Notes: a model not told the origin generated them from the letters alone. DNA of 64,000 bases from Saprospiraceae bacterium (GCA_016715245.1 JADKAS010000001.1:124001-188000); one strand, 5' to 3'; shown: positions 36,656-46,089, numbered from the stretch's first letter. Made by a program: numbers and translations.

Positions 36656-37069
36656 CTAACAATACGTTTCAAAAGCCTGCACCAAATTGTGAGCAATGGC
36701 TTGTGCTGAATTTCCTTCAATATGTCTTCTCTCCAGCATATGAACCAGTCTGCCATCTTTAAAAAGTGCAATGGAGGGCGATGAAGGAGGATAAGGAAGC
36801 AAATATTCTCTCGCTTTTTCCACAGCGGTTTTGTCAACTCCTGCAAAAACAGTGACGAGTTTATTTGGCTTTTTTCCGGCAGTTACGGCAAGTTTAGCAC
36901 CGGGTCTTGCATTGGCAGCAGCACAACCACAAACGGAATTGACAACAAGCAGGACGGTGCCTTCTTTGTTTTCCAAAACACCTTCTACATCTTCTGGCTG
37001 CGTCAGGCCTTCAAAACCAAAGTCAGTTAAATCTTTTGAAATCGGTGTGGTTAATTCAACAGGATACAT
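36656..37069 (-). CDS. Bacilliredoxin BrxA/BrxB family protein
   Basis: A 137-residue protein of the BrxA/BrxB (YphP/YqiW) family. The active-site motif CGCAAANARPG is at residues 47-57, with the two cysteines separated by glycine. The family removes bacillithiol or related low-molecular-weight thiols from oxidised proteins. Length is normal. It is a single gene, facing the decayed DUF486 gene. Whether this organism makes bacillithiol is not shown in the window. Confidence 0.93.
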   Translation of the reverse strand: MYPVELTTPISKDLTDFGFEGLTQPEDVEGVLENKEGTVLLVVNSVCGCAAANARPGAKLAVTAGKKPNKLVTVFAGVDKTAVEKAREYLLPYPPSSPSIALFKDGRLVHMLERRHIEGNSAQAIAHNLVQAFETYC

Positions 37070-37204
37070 ATAATTACTATTTTAAATTTTTTATTGATTT
37101 TGTGAATACATCTTAATATTACAAATTTTATTATAATTTGTTCATGATTTTAACAAAGCATATATTTACATCATGTTTTTTATTTGAATAATTTTTATAA
37201 AACA

Positions 37205-38047
37205 ATGTCGACAAAGACTTTATTTTTACTTATAATACAGTGGTTTTTGTTAGTCTTCTCAGGTGGATCTCAAAGTTCTTTCATGTCATTCAACATCAGG
37301 TACGACAACAAAGGGGATATGGAAAATTCCTGGGACAATAGAAAAGAAGAATTAGCAGGTATGGTAAAATATTACAATCCTGACCTGTTGGGTATTCAGG
37401 AAGGGTTGTATAATCAAGTTATGTATCTCGATGAAATGTTGCCTGAATATGATTGGATTGGGAAAGGTAGAAATGATGGAAAGACAAAAGGTGAGTTTTC
37501 TGCTATATTTTATAAGAAAGAAAAATGGGAAAATATTTTCAATACTACCATTTGGTTGTCTGAAACGCCGGATTCCGTTTCTAAAGGTTGGGATGCTGCT
37601 TTGGAAAGAATTGCGACCATGGGCTTGTTCAGAAATCTAAAAAATAAAGATACGATTTTTGTGATCAACAGTCATTTTGACCACATTGGAAATGTAGCAA
37701 GACAAAAATCAGCAGAACTCATTCTTGACAAAATAACAAAAATGGGTTGGAACCAATACCGGGGTGTGGTGATGGGAGATGTCAACAGCCAACCTTTTGA
37801 AGAACCCGTTCTTATTTTCAGTAAGGTCTTAAAGGACGCTTTCCTCGTTGCTGAATCATTTACCGGACCTGTTGGGACATTTAACGCATTCAATATACTA
37901 CAATTACCGGATTTGAGAATTGATTACATTTTTACACAAAATATGAATGTATTACATTGCCAGCACATAGATGTCCGCAGAAACAATAATTTATATCTTT
38001 CAGACCACTTGCCAGTTTTTGTTATTATGGAAGCAGGAAATAAATAG
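37205..38047 (+). CDS. Secreted endonuclease/exonuclease/phosphatase family protein
   Basis: About 280 residues from ATG 37205; a TTG at 37184 would add seven residues. A signal peptide-like segment (MSTKTLFLLIIQWFLLVFSG) precedes the EEP fold. Metal and catalytic motifs are visible: FMSFNIRYDN, GIQEG, INSHFDHIG, VVMGDVNSQP, and IDYIFT with a final SDHLPVFV. The family includes DNase I-like nucleases and sphingomyelinase-like phosphodiesterases. The closest look is to the extracellular Bacteroidota type, but the substrate is not determined. Confidence 0.9.
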   Translation: MSTKTLFLLIIQWFLLVFSGGSQSSFMSFNIRYDNKGDMENSWDNRKEELAGMVKYYNPDLLGIQEGLYNQVMYLDEMLPEYDWIGKGRNDGKTKGEFSAIFYKKEKWENIFNTTIWLSETPDSVSKGWDAALERIATMGLFRNLKNKDTIFVINSHFDHIGNVARQKSAELILDKITKMGWNQYRGVVMGDVNSQPFEEPVLIFSKVLKDAFLVAESFTGPVGTFNAFNILQLPDLRIDYIFTQNMNVLHCQHIDVRRNNNLYLSDHLPVFVIMEAGNK

Positions 38048-38057
38048 ACTGATAAGA

Positions 38058-38471
38058 TTACAAATCAGCTTCTTTATCCGCAATTGGATTATTGAATTTT
38101 TTAAGAAGTTTTTTTATCAGAACAATAATGGCTTCAGTAATCTCAGACTGTTCCAACTTGGTTTTTCCGACATAAAGAAACATAATGACCAGATTTTTTT
38201 CATCGCTGAGTAATGTTTTTTCCAATTTCGTTTTATTCAACCGGAAACCCTCTCTCATTTTTCTTTTGAGTTCGTTTCTGTCTACTGCTTTTTTAAAATA
38301 TTTTTTGGAAACAGAAACACCAAATTGTAATCCCTTTCTTTCAGTTGTCTCTGATTGAAGGTAATATTGCATTTTAATCGGATAAAAAAAAATGGATTTA
38401 CCTTTATTAAAAAGGAATTGTATTTGGTTGTCACTTTTTAGTTTTTGTTCTTTGGGTATCTTTTGTGACAT
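38058..38471 (-). CDS. rnpA: Ribonuclease P protein component
   Basis: RnpA, the protein subunit that helps RNase P trim tRNA 5' ends. I chose the ATG at 38471 (MSQKIPKEQKLKSDNQIQFLF); an in-frame ATG at 38495 adds eight residues. The conserved core GVSVSKKYFKKAVDRNELKR with the RNxxKR motif is intact. The 137-residue length is slightly long for the family because of a lysine-rich tail. rpmH lies directly upstream, as in most bacteria. Confidence 0.95.
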   Translation of the reverse strand: MSQKIPKEQKLKSDNQIQFLFNKGKSIFFYPIKMQYYLQSETTERKGLQFGVSVSKKYFKKAVDRNELKRKMREGFRLNKTKLEKTLLSDEKNLVIMFLYVGKTKLEQSEITEAIIVLIKKLLKKFNNPIADKEADL

Positions 38472-38567
38472 AAATATGGCATCTTTATTCATCAAAGATA
38501 CAATGAATTAAAAATAAAGTGTGATTCATTGACAGTAATAATAATACGGTAATCCATAAAAATAAAA

Positions 38568-38598
38568 ATCCGGTCAAAGTAATACCTTAACCGGATTA
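38568..38598 (-). terminator. Hairpin between rpmH and rnpA
   Basis: ATCCGGT and ACCGGAT arms flank a 16-base loop. It could attenuate transcription, giving more L34 than RnpA. Confidence 0.5.
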
Positions 38599-38617
38599 TT
38601 ATATTTTTTAGTAAATA

Positions 38618-38773
38618 TTATTTAACTCCTTTTTCGTCGGAAACGGTCAATTTATGACGACCTCTCGCTCTTCTTTTTGCTAAGACTCTGCGACCGTTTT
38701 TAGTAGCCATTCTGGATCTGAACCCATGTTTGTTGACTCTTTTTCTTTTGGAAGGCTGATATGTACGTTTCAT
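38618..38773 (-). CDS. rpmH: 50S ribosomal protein L34
   Basis: A 51-residue basic protein (MKRTYQPSKRKRVNKHGFRS, then MATKNGRRVLAKRRARGRHK), an unmistakable L34 of the large ribosomal subunit with a short C-terminal extension TVSDEKGVK. It precedes rnpA in the classic order. dnaA is not in view. Confidence 0.97.
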   Translation of the reverse strand: MKRTYQPSKRKRVNKHGFRSRMATKNGRRVLAKRRARGRHKLTVSDEKGVK

Positions 38774-38810
38774 TTATTTAAATTTTTTAAGACTCCTTTT
38801 AAAAGAGCCG

Positions 38811-38818
38811 CAAAGGTA
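38811..38818 (-). promoter_or_regulatory. rpmH -7 box
   Basis: TACCTTTG on the coding strand, 38 bases before the rpmH ATG. The -33 element is not clear. Confidence 0.5.
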
Positions 38819-38875
38819 ATGTTATTAATTTAAATTATAAAATAAAATTATAATTTTTTAAAAATAATTAGGAAA

Positions 38876-40573
38876 TTAACGGTTCATGGTTGAAATAAAC
38901 TCCTCATTTGATTTGGTGCCTGCCATATGTTTTTTAACAAACTCCATCGCTTCATCAGCTTTCATGTCCGCCAGGTGATTCCGTAATACAAAGAGTTTTT
39001 GAAGAATATTTTCGTCAAGGAGCAATTCTTCTCTTCGTGTACTGGACTTTGTAATATCGATAGAAGGATACATACGTTTATTGGCAAGAGACCTGTCAAG
39101 CTGTAATTCCATATTTCCCGTTCCTTTGAACTCTTCAAAGATGACTTCGTCCATTCTGGAGCCGGTTTCAATCAGCGCTGTAGCTAAAATGGTAAGTGAA
39201 CCACCGTCTTCTATATTTCTTGCGGCTCCGAAAAATTTCTTGGGTTTGTTAAGGGCATTGGCTTCCACACCACCTGTCAATACACGACCGCTGGTAGGAG
39301 CTACTGTATTATACGCTCTGGCCAACCTTGTAATACTATCCAGCAATATGACGACGTCATGACCACATTCGACAAGCCTTTTCGCTTTTTCAAGGACCAT
39401 TCCTGCCACCCTTACGTGGTTGTCTGCCGGTTCGTCAAAAGTACTTGCTATCACTTCAGCATTGACATTTCTTTTCATGTCGGTTACCTCCTCCGGTCTT
39501 TCATCAATCAGCAAGACTAAAAGATAACATTCCGGATGATTGTCTGCAATGGCATTTGCAATATCTTTGAGAAGAAAGGTCTTACCGGTTTTTGGCTGTG
39601 CCACTATCAGACCTCTTTGTCCTTTTCCTATAGGCGTAAACAAATCAATCATCCTGTTACCATAATCTCGACCTCCCGGATGACCTGAAAGGCTAAATTT
39701 TTCTGTAGGAAACAAAGGAGTCAGATAATCAAATGGCACCCTTTCTTTTAGTTTAAGCGGATCGAGACCATTGATGCTCGAAACTTTTAACAAAGCAAAA
39801 TATTTTTCACCTTCTTTAGGTGGCCTTACTGATCCTAAGACTGTATCACCTGTCTTCAGACCAAATAATTTTATTTGGGATGGAGAAACATATATATCAT
39901 CAGGTGAAGTAAGGTAATTGTAATCCGAGGAACGTAAGAATCCATATCCTTCAGACGTCAGTTCCAAGGTACCTTCACCTTCAATAATACCATCTATATC
40001 CGGTGAAAATCTAATTTTTTGTTCTTCTTTTACATTTACAACAACTTTATTTTCTTGTTGAGGTGGTATGTAAGGTTCATCATTAAGTGGTTCAATATCT
40101 TTAAAAATCGGCGTTTTTACAAAGGGTTGGTGCGTCCTTACCTGTGCTATTTTTTCCGGATGTACCTTTATCCTGCTTCTTTCCCTTCTTAAATTGGCGT
40201 TTTCCTCACTCTCCACCGTATTGGGTTTGTTGTCATTTGAAGAAACTACAGGTTGTGCCGTTTCTTCAATCGTTTTTTCTGATGGTTCAGTATGTGTTTC
40301 TGTATGTGTTTCAGTTTTTCTTCTGCCTTTATTCTGCACAGGTTTTTCAGGTTTTACACCTGCTTCCATTGGCATTGTTTTGGGAAGGTTTTTTTTGTTG
40401 TCCAGATCGTCATCTTTGACGGTATGTTTATTTTTTAAAGCCTGTTCATCAAGAATTTTATAAATCAGGTCTTGTTTGCTCAGTTTTTTGTAATTGGGTA
40501 AGTTGAGTGTGGCGGCAATATCTTTCAATTGTGGAACCAGCATGTCATTTAACTGCAGAATGTCGTACATCAT
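38876..40573 (-). CDS. rho: Transcription termination factor Rho
   Basis: A 565-residue Rho. The N-terminal helical domain (LVPQLKDIAATLNLPNYKKL) is followed by a long charged insertion (about residues 50-195), common in Bacteroidota. The RNA-binding OB domain includes EGTLELTSEGYGFLRS. The ATPase core has QPKTGKTFLL (Walker A, about residue 325), LLIDERPEEVTDM, and the Q-loop region TGGVEANALNKPKKFFGAAR. Rho is an RNA-dependent helicase that ends untranslated transcripts. A well-formed promoter lies upstream, overlapping the serS promoter region. Confidence 0.97.
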   Translation of the reverse strand: MMYDILQLNDMLVPQLKDIAATLNLPNYKKLSKQDLIYKILDEQALKNKHTVKDDDLDNKKNLPKTMPMEAGVKPEKPVQNKGRRKTETHTETHTEPSEKTIEETAQPVVSSNDNKPNTVESEENANLRRERSRIKVHPEKIAQVRTHQPFVKTPIFKDIEPLNDEPYIPPQQENKVVVNVKEEQKIRFSPDIDGIIEGEGTLELTSEGYGFLRSSDYNYLTSPDDIYVSPSQIKLFGLKTGDTVLGSVRPPKEGEKYFALLKVSSINGLDPLKLKERVPFDYLTPLFPTEKFSLSGHPGGRDYGNRMIDLFTPIGKGQRGLIVAQPKTGKTFLLKDIANAIADNHPECYLLVLLIDERPEEVTDMKRNVNAEVIASTFDEPADNHVRVAGMVLEKAKRLVECGHDVVILLDSITRLARAYNTVAPTSGRVLTGGVEANALNKPKKFFGAARNIEDGGSLTILATALIETGSRMDEVIFEEFKGTGNMELQLDRSLANKRMYPSIDITKSSTRREELLLDENILQKLFVLRNHLADMKADEAMEFVKKHMAGTKSNEEFISTMNR

Positions 40574-40689
40574 TTACGCATGTGAAATTTATAAATATAG
40601 AGATTAATTTTCCTTCCTTAACACAGTAAATTAGAATACTTATAATTTGGGAAAGAAATAATGAATGGGTAAGATTTTTAAATCAGGGA

Positions 40690-40718
40690 CAAAAATACAT
40701 ATATAATTTAAATTACAA
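40690..40718 (-). promoter_or_regulatory. rho promoter (-7 and -33)
   Basis: Coding-strand TATTTTTG (40690-40697) and TTG (40716-40718) are 18 bases apart, matching the Bacteroidota sigma-ABfr consensus. It gives an approximately 110-base leader to rho. Confidence 0.65.
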
Positions 40719-40723
40719 AGCAT

Positions 40724-40731
40724 TATCTTTG
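40724..40731 (+). promoter_or_regulatory. serS -7 box
   Basis: TATCTTTG, 47 bases before the serS ATG. It lies six bases from the rho -33 element, so the two promoters overlap back to back. Confidence 0.6.
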
Positions 40732-40778
40732 CAAAAAATTTAATATTTAAACAATATTTATAAAAAAGAATCTTAAAA

Positions 40779-42059
40779 ATGTTAGAAATCAGTTTATTGA
40801 GGGAGCAAAAGGAAAGAGTACTAAAGGGATTGAAAAAAAAGCATCAGCCGGAGTCTGCCTTTTTATTGGTTGATGAAGTGATTCGAATGGATGATGAAAG
40901 AAAACAAACGCAAACCAGATTAGACGGTCTTTTGTTTCAGATTAATACATTATCAGGTCAGATTGGTGATCTTTTTAAGACTGGCAAAGCTTCTGAGGCA
41001 AATGACTTAAAAAATCAGGTAAACAACATTAAAGAAGAAGCCAAAGAACTCGAAATTACATTAAAACAGTTAAAAGACAATATTGAGGAACAAATTATTG
41101 CGCTCCCCAATATACCAAACGAAAGTGTTCCTGAAGGTAGGTTGCCATCTGACAATACGGTTCATTTTTTGGATGAATCTGATATGCCATCACTTGATGT
41201 TGATGCGATACCACATTGGGAAATTGCGGAAAAGTACAATATTATCAGTTTTAAATCCGGCGTAACACTTACCGGTGCAGGATACCCGCTATATATTAAT
41301 AAAGGTGCCAGATTACAGAGAGCACTCATTAATTTTTTTCTTGAAGAAGCTATTGCTGCCGGTTACACAGAGTATCAGCCACCAATCATTGTAAACAAAG
41401 AAACGATGAGGGCCACTGGCCAACTTCCGGATAAAGAGGGCCAGATGTACCATTGTGAAAAAGATGATTTATATCTGATTCCGACAGCGGAAGTACCATT
41501 GACCAATATTTACAGGGATGCCATTCTTAGTAAAAATGATTTCCCCTTAATGTTGACAGGATACACGCCCTGCTTCAGAAGAGAGGCTGGTTCTTATGGC
41601 TCTGATGTCAAAGGATTGAACCGATTACATCAGTTTGATAAAATCGAAATAGTGCAGATTCAGCATCCGGACGACTCCTACAATACTTTGATGGAGATGG
41701 TGCAGCATGTGGAAAATTTAGTAAAAAAATTGAAACTTCCATACAGGATTTTGCGTTTATGTGGCGGCGATATGAGTTTTGCTTCGGCCTTGACCTTTGA
41801 CTTTGAAACGTATTCAGCTGCTCAGGGTAAATGGTTGGAAGTAAGTTCTGTTTCCAATTTTGAAACTTTTCAATCAAACAGAATGAAATTGAGATTCAGG
41901 GACGAAGATGGAAAAACCAGGTTGGCACACACCTTAAACGGAAGCGCTCTGGCCCTTCCAAGGATAGTTGCCACTATACTTGAAAACTATCAGACAAAAG
42001 ATGGTGTTTTAGTTCCTGAAGTTTTGCAAAAATATACAGGTTTTAATATTATTAATTAA
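40779..42059 (+). CDS. serS: Seryl-tRNA synthetase
   Basis: A 426-residue class II synthetase. A two-helix coiled-coil arm (residues about 30-105) precedes the catalytic domain. Motif 2 CFRREAGSYGSDVKGLNRLHQF and motif 3 LNGSALALPRIVATILENYQ are intact, as is LIPTAEVPLTN. The reaction charges tRNA-Ser using ATP and serine. It is followed 17 bases on by a YugP-like protease gene and then frr, a likely operon. Confidence 0.98.
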   Translation: MLEISLLREQKERVLKGLKKKHQPESAFLLVDEVIRMDDERKQTQTRLDGLLFQINTLSGQIGDLFKTGKASEANDLKNQVNNIKEEAKELEITLKQLKDNIEEQIIALPNIPNESVPEGRLPSDNTVHFLDESDMPSLDVDAIPHWEIAEKYNIISFKSGVTLTGAGYPLYINKGARLQRALINFFLEEAIAAGYTEYQPPIIVNKETMRATGQLPDKEGQMYHCEKDDLYLIPTAEVPLTNIYRDAILSKNDFPLMLTGYTPCFRREAGSYGSDVKGLNRLHQFDKIEIVQIQHPDDSYNTLMEMVQHVENLVKKLKLPYRILRLCGGDMSFASALTFDFETYSAAQGKWLEVSSVSNFETFQSNRMKLRFRDEDGKTRLAHTLNGSALALPRIVATILENYQTKDGVLVPEVLQKYTGFNIIN

Positions 42060-42076
42060 CTATAATTTTTTTATCA

Positions 42077-42766
42077 ATGATTGGATATTATGTCATTTTC
42101 GGTGTATTTGCCCTAATAGGTATGGTGGTAAGTGGTCGATTAAAAGGAAAGTTTGCCCACTATAGCCGTATTCCTGTAAGGTCGGGTTTAAGTGGGAAAG
42201 AAGTAGCAGAAAAAATGCTGGCGCATTACGGTGTGCATGATGTCAATATTGTCGAAGGTCAAGGTTTTTTGACGGATCATTACAATCCTCAGAATAAAAC
42301 CGTTTCTCTTTCTCCTGATGTATTTCATGGGACAAGTATAGCGTCGGCTGCAGTTGCCGCACATGAATGTGGTCATGCTGTACAACATGCCCAATCGTAC
42401 AGTATGTTAACGCTCAGGTCCAGATTGGTGCCTGTTGTTCAGTTTAGTGCCAATATTCAGCAGTTTTTATTTATGGGTGCTCTTATCGGTTTAGGTTCCG
42501 GATTAGGAGGTACCCTTATGATTGTCATGGTGGCAACTTTTGGTATTACTGCATTGTTCAGTTTGGTGACCCTGCCGGTAGAATTTGATGCTTCCAACAG
42601 AGCATTGGCATGGCTGGATAATTCAGGGACTTTGCCGGGACAGGAACATGAAGGAGCAAAAGATGCGCTTTGGTGGGCAGCCATGACGTATGTAGCACAA
42701 GCATTAGGTGCTTTGGTTATGTTTTTGTACTTTTTACTTTCTTTTTTAGGAAGATCTTCTGATTAA
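42077..42766 (+). CDS. YugP-like zinc metallopeptidase
   Basis: A 229-residue integral membrane protein of the Zn_peptidase_2 (YugP) family. The metal site is AAHECGHAVQHAQSY (His96 and His100). A preceding segment FLTDHYNPQNKTVSLSPDVF is family-typical. Hydrophobic segments at the N-terminus, about 125-160 and the C-terminus hold it in the membrane. It sits between serS and frr with gaps of 17 and 19 bases, so it is probably expressed with translation genes. Substrate unknown. Confidence 0.92.
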   Translation: MIGYYVIFGVFALIGMVVSGRLKGKFAHYSRIPVRSGLSGKEVAEKMLAHYGVHDVNIVEGQGFLTDHYNPQNKTVSLSPDVFHGTSIASAAVAAHECGHAVQHAQSYSMLTLRSRLVPVVQFSANIQQFLFMGALIGLGSGLGGTLMIVMVATFGITALFSLVTLPVEFDASNRALAWLDNSGTLPGQEHEGAKDALWWAAMTYVAQALGALVMFLYFLLSFLGRSSD

Positions 42767-42785
42767 TTAACGTCAAATAAATGGT

Positions 42786-43349
42786 ATGTTAGAAGAAATT
42801 GATTTACACATTGAACATTTGAGTGAATCCATGGAAAAGGTAATGGAACACCTTTCTTTTGAACTTAACAAAATCAGAGCAGGCAAGGCATCACCTGCCA
42901 TGCTCAATGGGTTGATGGTAGAGTATTATGGAGCACCGACACCTTTACAACAGGTGGCTAACGTTTCAACACAGGATGCGCGAACCATTACAGTTCAACC
43001 CTGGGAAAAGAAAATGTTGTCTCATATAGAAAAGGCTATTTTTGAGGCCAATCTGGGAATAACGCCTATGAATGACGGAGAGGTAATCAGACTTATGATT
43101 CCTCCTATGAGCGAGGAGAGAAGGGTAGCCATGGTCAAACAAGCGAAAGCAAGTGGTGAGGAATCAAAAGTTGCGCTTAGAAATCAAAGGCACAAAGTGC
43201 TTGACTTTATTAAAAAACAAATCAAAAACGGTTTTCCGGAAGATATTGGAAAAAAGAAAGAGGATGATGTTCAAAAAATAATTGACAATTACGTCCACAA
43301 AATCGATAAAGTCATCGAAGTTAAAGAAAAGGATATTTTAACAATCTAA
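42786..43349 (+). CDS. frr: Ribosome recycling factor
   Basis: A 187-residue RRF; with EF-G it splits post-termination ribosomes. Core residues ELNKIRAGKASPAMLNGLMVEYYG, ARTITVQPWEK, and EERRVAMVKQAKASGEESKVALR are all present. Length matches the family. It closes the serS-protease-frr run and is followed by a strong terminator. Confidence 0.98.
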   Translation: MLEEIDLHIEHLSESMEKVMEHLSFELNKIRAGKASPAMLNGLMVEYYGAPTPLQQVANVSTQDARTITVQPWEKKMLSHIEKAIFEANLGITPMNDGEVIRLMIPPMSEERRVAMVKQAKASGEESKVALRNQRHKVLDFIKKQIKNGFPEDIGKKKEDDVQKIIDNYVHKIDKVIEVKEKDILTI

Positions 43350-43383
43350 CCGCTGATTCCTTAAGATATTGTTACCTAAACAG

Positions 43384-43420
43384 AAAAAACAAACTGCATT
43401 TTATATGTAGTTTGTTTTTT
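43384..43420 (+). terminator. frr intrinsic terminator
   Basis: A 16-bp stem with a five-base loop and one G-T pair ends in a T run, 35 bases past the frr stop. Confidence 0.8.
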
Positions 43421-43479
43421 TATTTGGAAAAAACGATGATTATAAAAATCCACTTATGACAAAGTGATTTTTTGTACAG

Positions 43480-44055
43480 TTATTTCTTTTTTTTCTCCTG
43501 AATGATATCTCTTATTAAAGCTGCTTTTTCGTAATCTTCTTTTTCAAGTGACTCCGCCAGTAATTTTTCAAGAGAATCCAGAGACATGTTTTCAAGGGAA
43601 GGTTTTTTGGGTACGGTTGCCAACTTATTCTCTTCTTTTGGATCTTCATCAAGTATGACACCTGCGGCTTCCATAATAAATTCATGGGTGTAAATCGGAC
43701 AATTATACCTCACTGCCAGAGATATGGCATCAGATGTTCTTGCATCAATCTGAAGGATGTTTTTATCCTGTTTGCATATAAGTTGCGCATAAAAAATACC
43801 ATCCAATAAATTGTTGATGACTATTTCTTCCAGTTCAATACCAAATGCGTCCAAAGTGTTTTTAAATAAATCATGGGTAAGAGGTCGGTTTGGTGTCATA
43901 TTTTCCATGGCCACAGCGATAGCTTGCGCTTCAAAACCGCCGATGACTATAGGTAACCTTCTTTTGCCATTTTGTTCACCCAATATAACAGCGTAATTAT
44001 GGGATTGTGTGACACTATGGGATAAGGCAATAATATCCAATTGAACTCTACTCAT
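43480..44055 (-). CDS. Bifunctional nuclease (DUF151) with UvrB/UvrC motif
   Basis: A 191-residue protein. The DUF151 domain occupies residues about 1-130, with LPIVIGGFEAQAIAVAMENM, RPLTHDLF and ARTSDAISLAVR as family markers. The last 40 residues hold a UVR-like motif (LEKLLAESLEKEDYEKAALIRDII). DUF151 proteins are described as bifunctional RNase/DNase enzymes. A -7 box at 44076-44083 (TACCTTTG on the coding strand) precedes it. Substrate in this organism not known. Confidence 0.93.
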   Translation of the reverse strand: MSRVQLDIIALSHSVTQSHNYAVILGEQNGKRRLPIVIGGFEAQAIAVAMENMTPNRPLTHDLFKNTLDAFGIELEEIVINNLLDGIFYAQLICKQDKNILQIDARTSDAISLAVRYNCPIYTHEFIMEAAGVILDEDPKEENKLATVPKKPSLENMSLDSLEKLLAESLEKEDYEKAALIRDIIQEKKKK

Positions 44056-44248
44056 TGTATATTTTTATGACAGGACAAAGGTACAAATATTCTTATATTT
44101 ATAATATGATGTTTAATACAAATTAATATTAATCCTAACAATATATACCAGTACCTTATTGTATTGTCTAAATGAAAGGGTTTTTAAAAAATAATTCCAA
44201 TTCATTGCACGCTTATTTCGTGCAATGAAAAAAAATCCCGAACCAATG

Positions 44249-45205
44249 TTATTGACTCGATTTAAACTTTTTAACTGCTTCGGTTAATTTTGGAACTACT
44301 TCAAACAAATCACCGACAACTCCATAATCCGCTGCTTTAAAAAAAGGCGCTTCCGGATCTTTATTGATCACAACAATAGTTTTTGAATTATTGACCCCGG
44401 CAAGATGCTGAATAGCTCCTGAAATTCCTATGGCAATGTACAGGTTGGGTTTGATGGCCACGCCTGTTTGACCTACATGTTCATGATGAGGTCTCCAGCC
44501 GGTATCAGCAACGGGTCTGGAACAAGCTGTCGTGGCTTGAAGGGCTTTGGCGAGTTCTTCAACTATTCCCCAATTTTCAGGACCTTTCATTCCTCTTCCG
44601 GCGGAAACGACAAGTTCTGCTTCAGGTAAAGGTACCAAACCTTCGGACGTTTTTCTTTCCAGAACTTTTACTTTGGGTTCAGAAGGTGTCCAATCCAGTT
44701 TTTGAGGAGTAACTTCACTGCCTGATTCCTGAATTTGTATGCTGTTGCCGGCAAGGGTCAACACGGCTTTGGTGGTGTTTATTCTGTAGGTGGCGACGGC
44801 TTTACCTGAAAATACAGATTTTGTAACGGTAATGCCGTTGTCAAAATTGGGCAGGGCGTTTACGGAGGTTACAATTCCTGCATTCCATCTGGCGGCAACA
44901 CTTCCTGCAAAACTTTTTCCGTTAAAAGTATGTGCAATAATAATTATATCTGCGCCTACCGTTGCGGCAGCAGAAAGTACACCTTCTGTATATATACCCG
45001 TATCAAAGCCTTTGGAATAATCTATATAAAATACGGATTTTGCTCCGTATTTACCAAGTATGTTCGCTTTGTCCGCATTGCCAAACAATACGGCGTGACA
45101 GGAAGTGTTTTTTTGCGCTGCTATCAGATTACCAAAATACATGGCTTCCAGTCCTGATTTTTTTATGGTGCCGTTAGTGGTTTCTATAAATACTAAAACT
45201 GACAT
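44249..45205 (-). CDS. etfA: Electron transfer flavoprotein alpha subunit
   Basis: A 318-residue ETF-alpha (FixB). The C-terminal FAD domain shows SAGRGMKGPENWG, RPVADTGWRPHHEHVGQTG and the signature AIGISGAIQHLAGV. With ETF-beta it carries electrons from acyl-CoA and other dehydrogenases to the quinone pool. It lies 17 bases downstream of etfB. The interrupted fadH at 33 kb and HdrBC-like genes at 1-2 kb would fit the same fatty-acid electron route, though they are not linked. Confidence 0.97.
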   Translation of the reverse strand: MSVLVFIETTNGTIKKSGLEAMYFGNLIAAQKNTSCHAVLFGNADKANILGKYGAKSVFYIDYSKGFDTGIYTEGVLSAAATVGADIIIIAHTFNGKSFAGSVAARWNAGIVTSVNALPNFDNGITVTKSVFSGKAVATYRINTTKAVLTLAGNSIQIQESGSEVTPQKLDWTPSEPKVKVLERKTSEGLVPLPEAELVVSAGRGMKGPENWGIVEELAKALQATTACSRPVADTGWRPHHEHVGQTGVAIKPNLYIAIGISGAIQHLAGVNNSKTIVVINKDPEAPFFKAADYGVVGDLFEVVPKLTEAVKKFKSSQ

Positions 45206-45221
45206 TTTTCTGTTTTAAAGG

Positions 45222-45962
45222 TTAAATAACTTTTGCTTCTTCGTGCAATAATGCTACCAATTCATCCATCTGGTCGGGGGACAACATTTTTACGCCCTTT
45301 TTTTCACCGGGAAGTGTAAATGTAAGTACTTCCACTTTGTTTTGATATGCGACAGGAGCCATCACGTTCAAAGGTTTGGATTTTGAGGTCATAATACCTT
45401 TCATATTTGGAATTCTTTGTTCTGCCATTCCTTTGGCTGCAGATATAACACAGGGTCCTTCTACCTGACATATTTCTTCTCCACCTTCAATTTCTCTGGT
45501 AACGGTAAAGGTTTTGCCGGAAAGTTCCAATTTGGTGGCAAAGGAAATAAAAGGCAGATGAAGTAATTCTGCCAGGATAGAACCCAATATTGAACCATTG
45601 TAGTCAATGGTTTCTTTGCCTAAAAGAATAAGGTCATAAGGTTTTTGTTTGGAAGCTTCTGCAATCTGAAAGGCAGCTTCAAAAGGTTCTTTGGGATTGA
45701 TGTCAATTCTGATGGCATCATTAGCCCCAATGGCAAGCCCTTTCCTGATAATCATGTCATTAGAGGCATCGCCCACAGTAATTGTGGTGACATTTCCTCC
45801 GTTTTGCTCCACCAGTTCGATGGCTCTCACCAAAGCATACCATTCATCATAAGGGTTCATTATAAAAGAAATCCCATCAGGGTTATACTCCTTGTTTTCA
45901 CTTTTGAAAGAAATTTTCGATGTTGTATCCGGAGTTTTGCTAATACAAACTAAAATATTCAT
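45222..45962 (-). CDS. etfB: Electron transfer flavoprotein beta subunit
   Basis: A 246-residue ETF-beta (FixA). Family segments FIMNPYDEWYALVRAIELVE, LLGKETIDYNGSILGSILAELL, and VTREIEGGEEICQVEGPCVI are present; the AMP/FAD interface is complete. It is the promoter-proximal gene of the etfBA pair. A divergent promoter pair is found in the 178-base gap to the TPR gene. Confidence 0.97.
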   Translation of the reverse strand: MNILVCISKTPDTTSKISFKSENKEYNPDGISFIMNPYDEWYALVRAIELVEQNGGNVTTITVGDASNDMIIRKGLAIGANDAIRIDINPKEPFEAAFQIAEASKQKPYDLILLGKETIDYNGSILGSILAELLHLPFISFATKLELSGKTFTVTREIEGGEEICQVEGPCVISAAKGMAEQRIPNMKGIMTSKSKPLNVMAPVAYQNKVEVLTFTLPGEKKGVKMLSPDQMDELVALLHEEAKVI

Positions 45963-46079
45963 TTTTTACAATTTTGACGTCATCATTTAAAAACATACAG
46001 AAAACAAACATGTTTCCAAACATCAGCATTGTTTATAGGGCATTTCCATGATGAAAAACCATATTTTCACTGATTTTGT

Positions 46080-46087
46080 TAACTTTG
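46080..46087 (+). promoter_or_regulatory. -7 box of the TPR-CPBP-cdsA operon
   Basis: TAACTTTG, 53 bases before the TPR ATG. It is two bases from the etfB -7 box on the other strand. Confidence 0.55.
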
Positions 46088-46089
46088 CA

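Noticed and set aside
38618..40573. Chromosome origin near rpmH/rnpA
   Set aside because: dnaA, gyrB or DnaA-box clusters were not seen, and in Bacteroidota rpmH-rnpA is often not at the origin.
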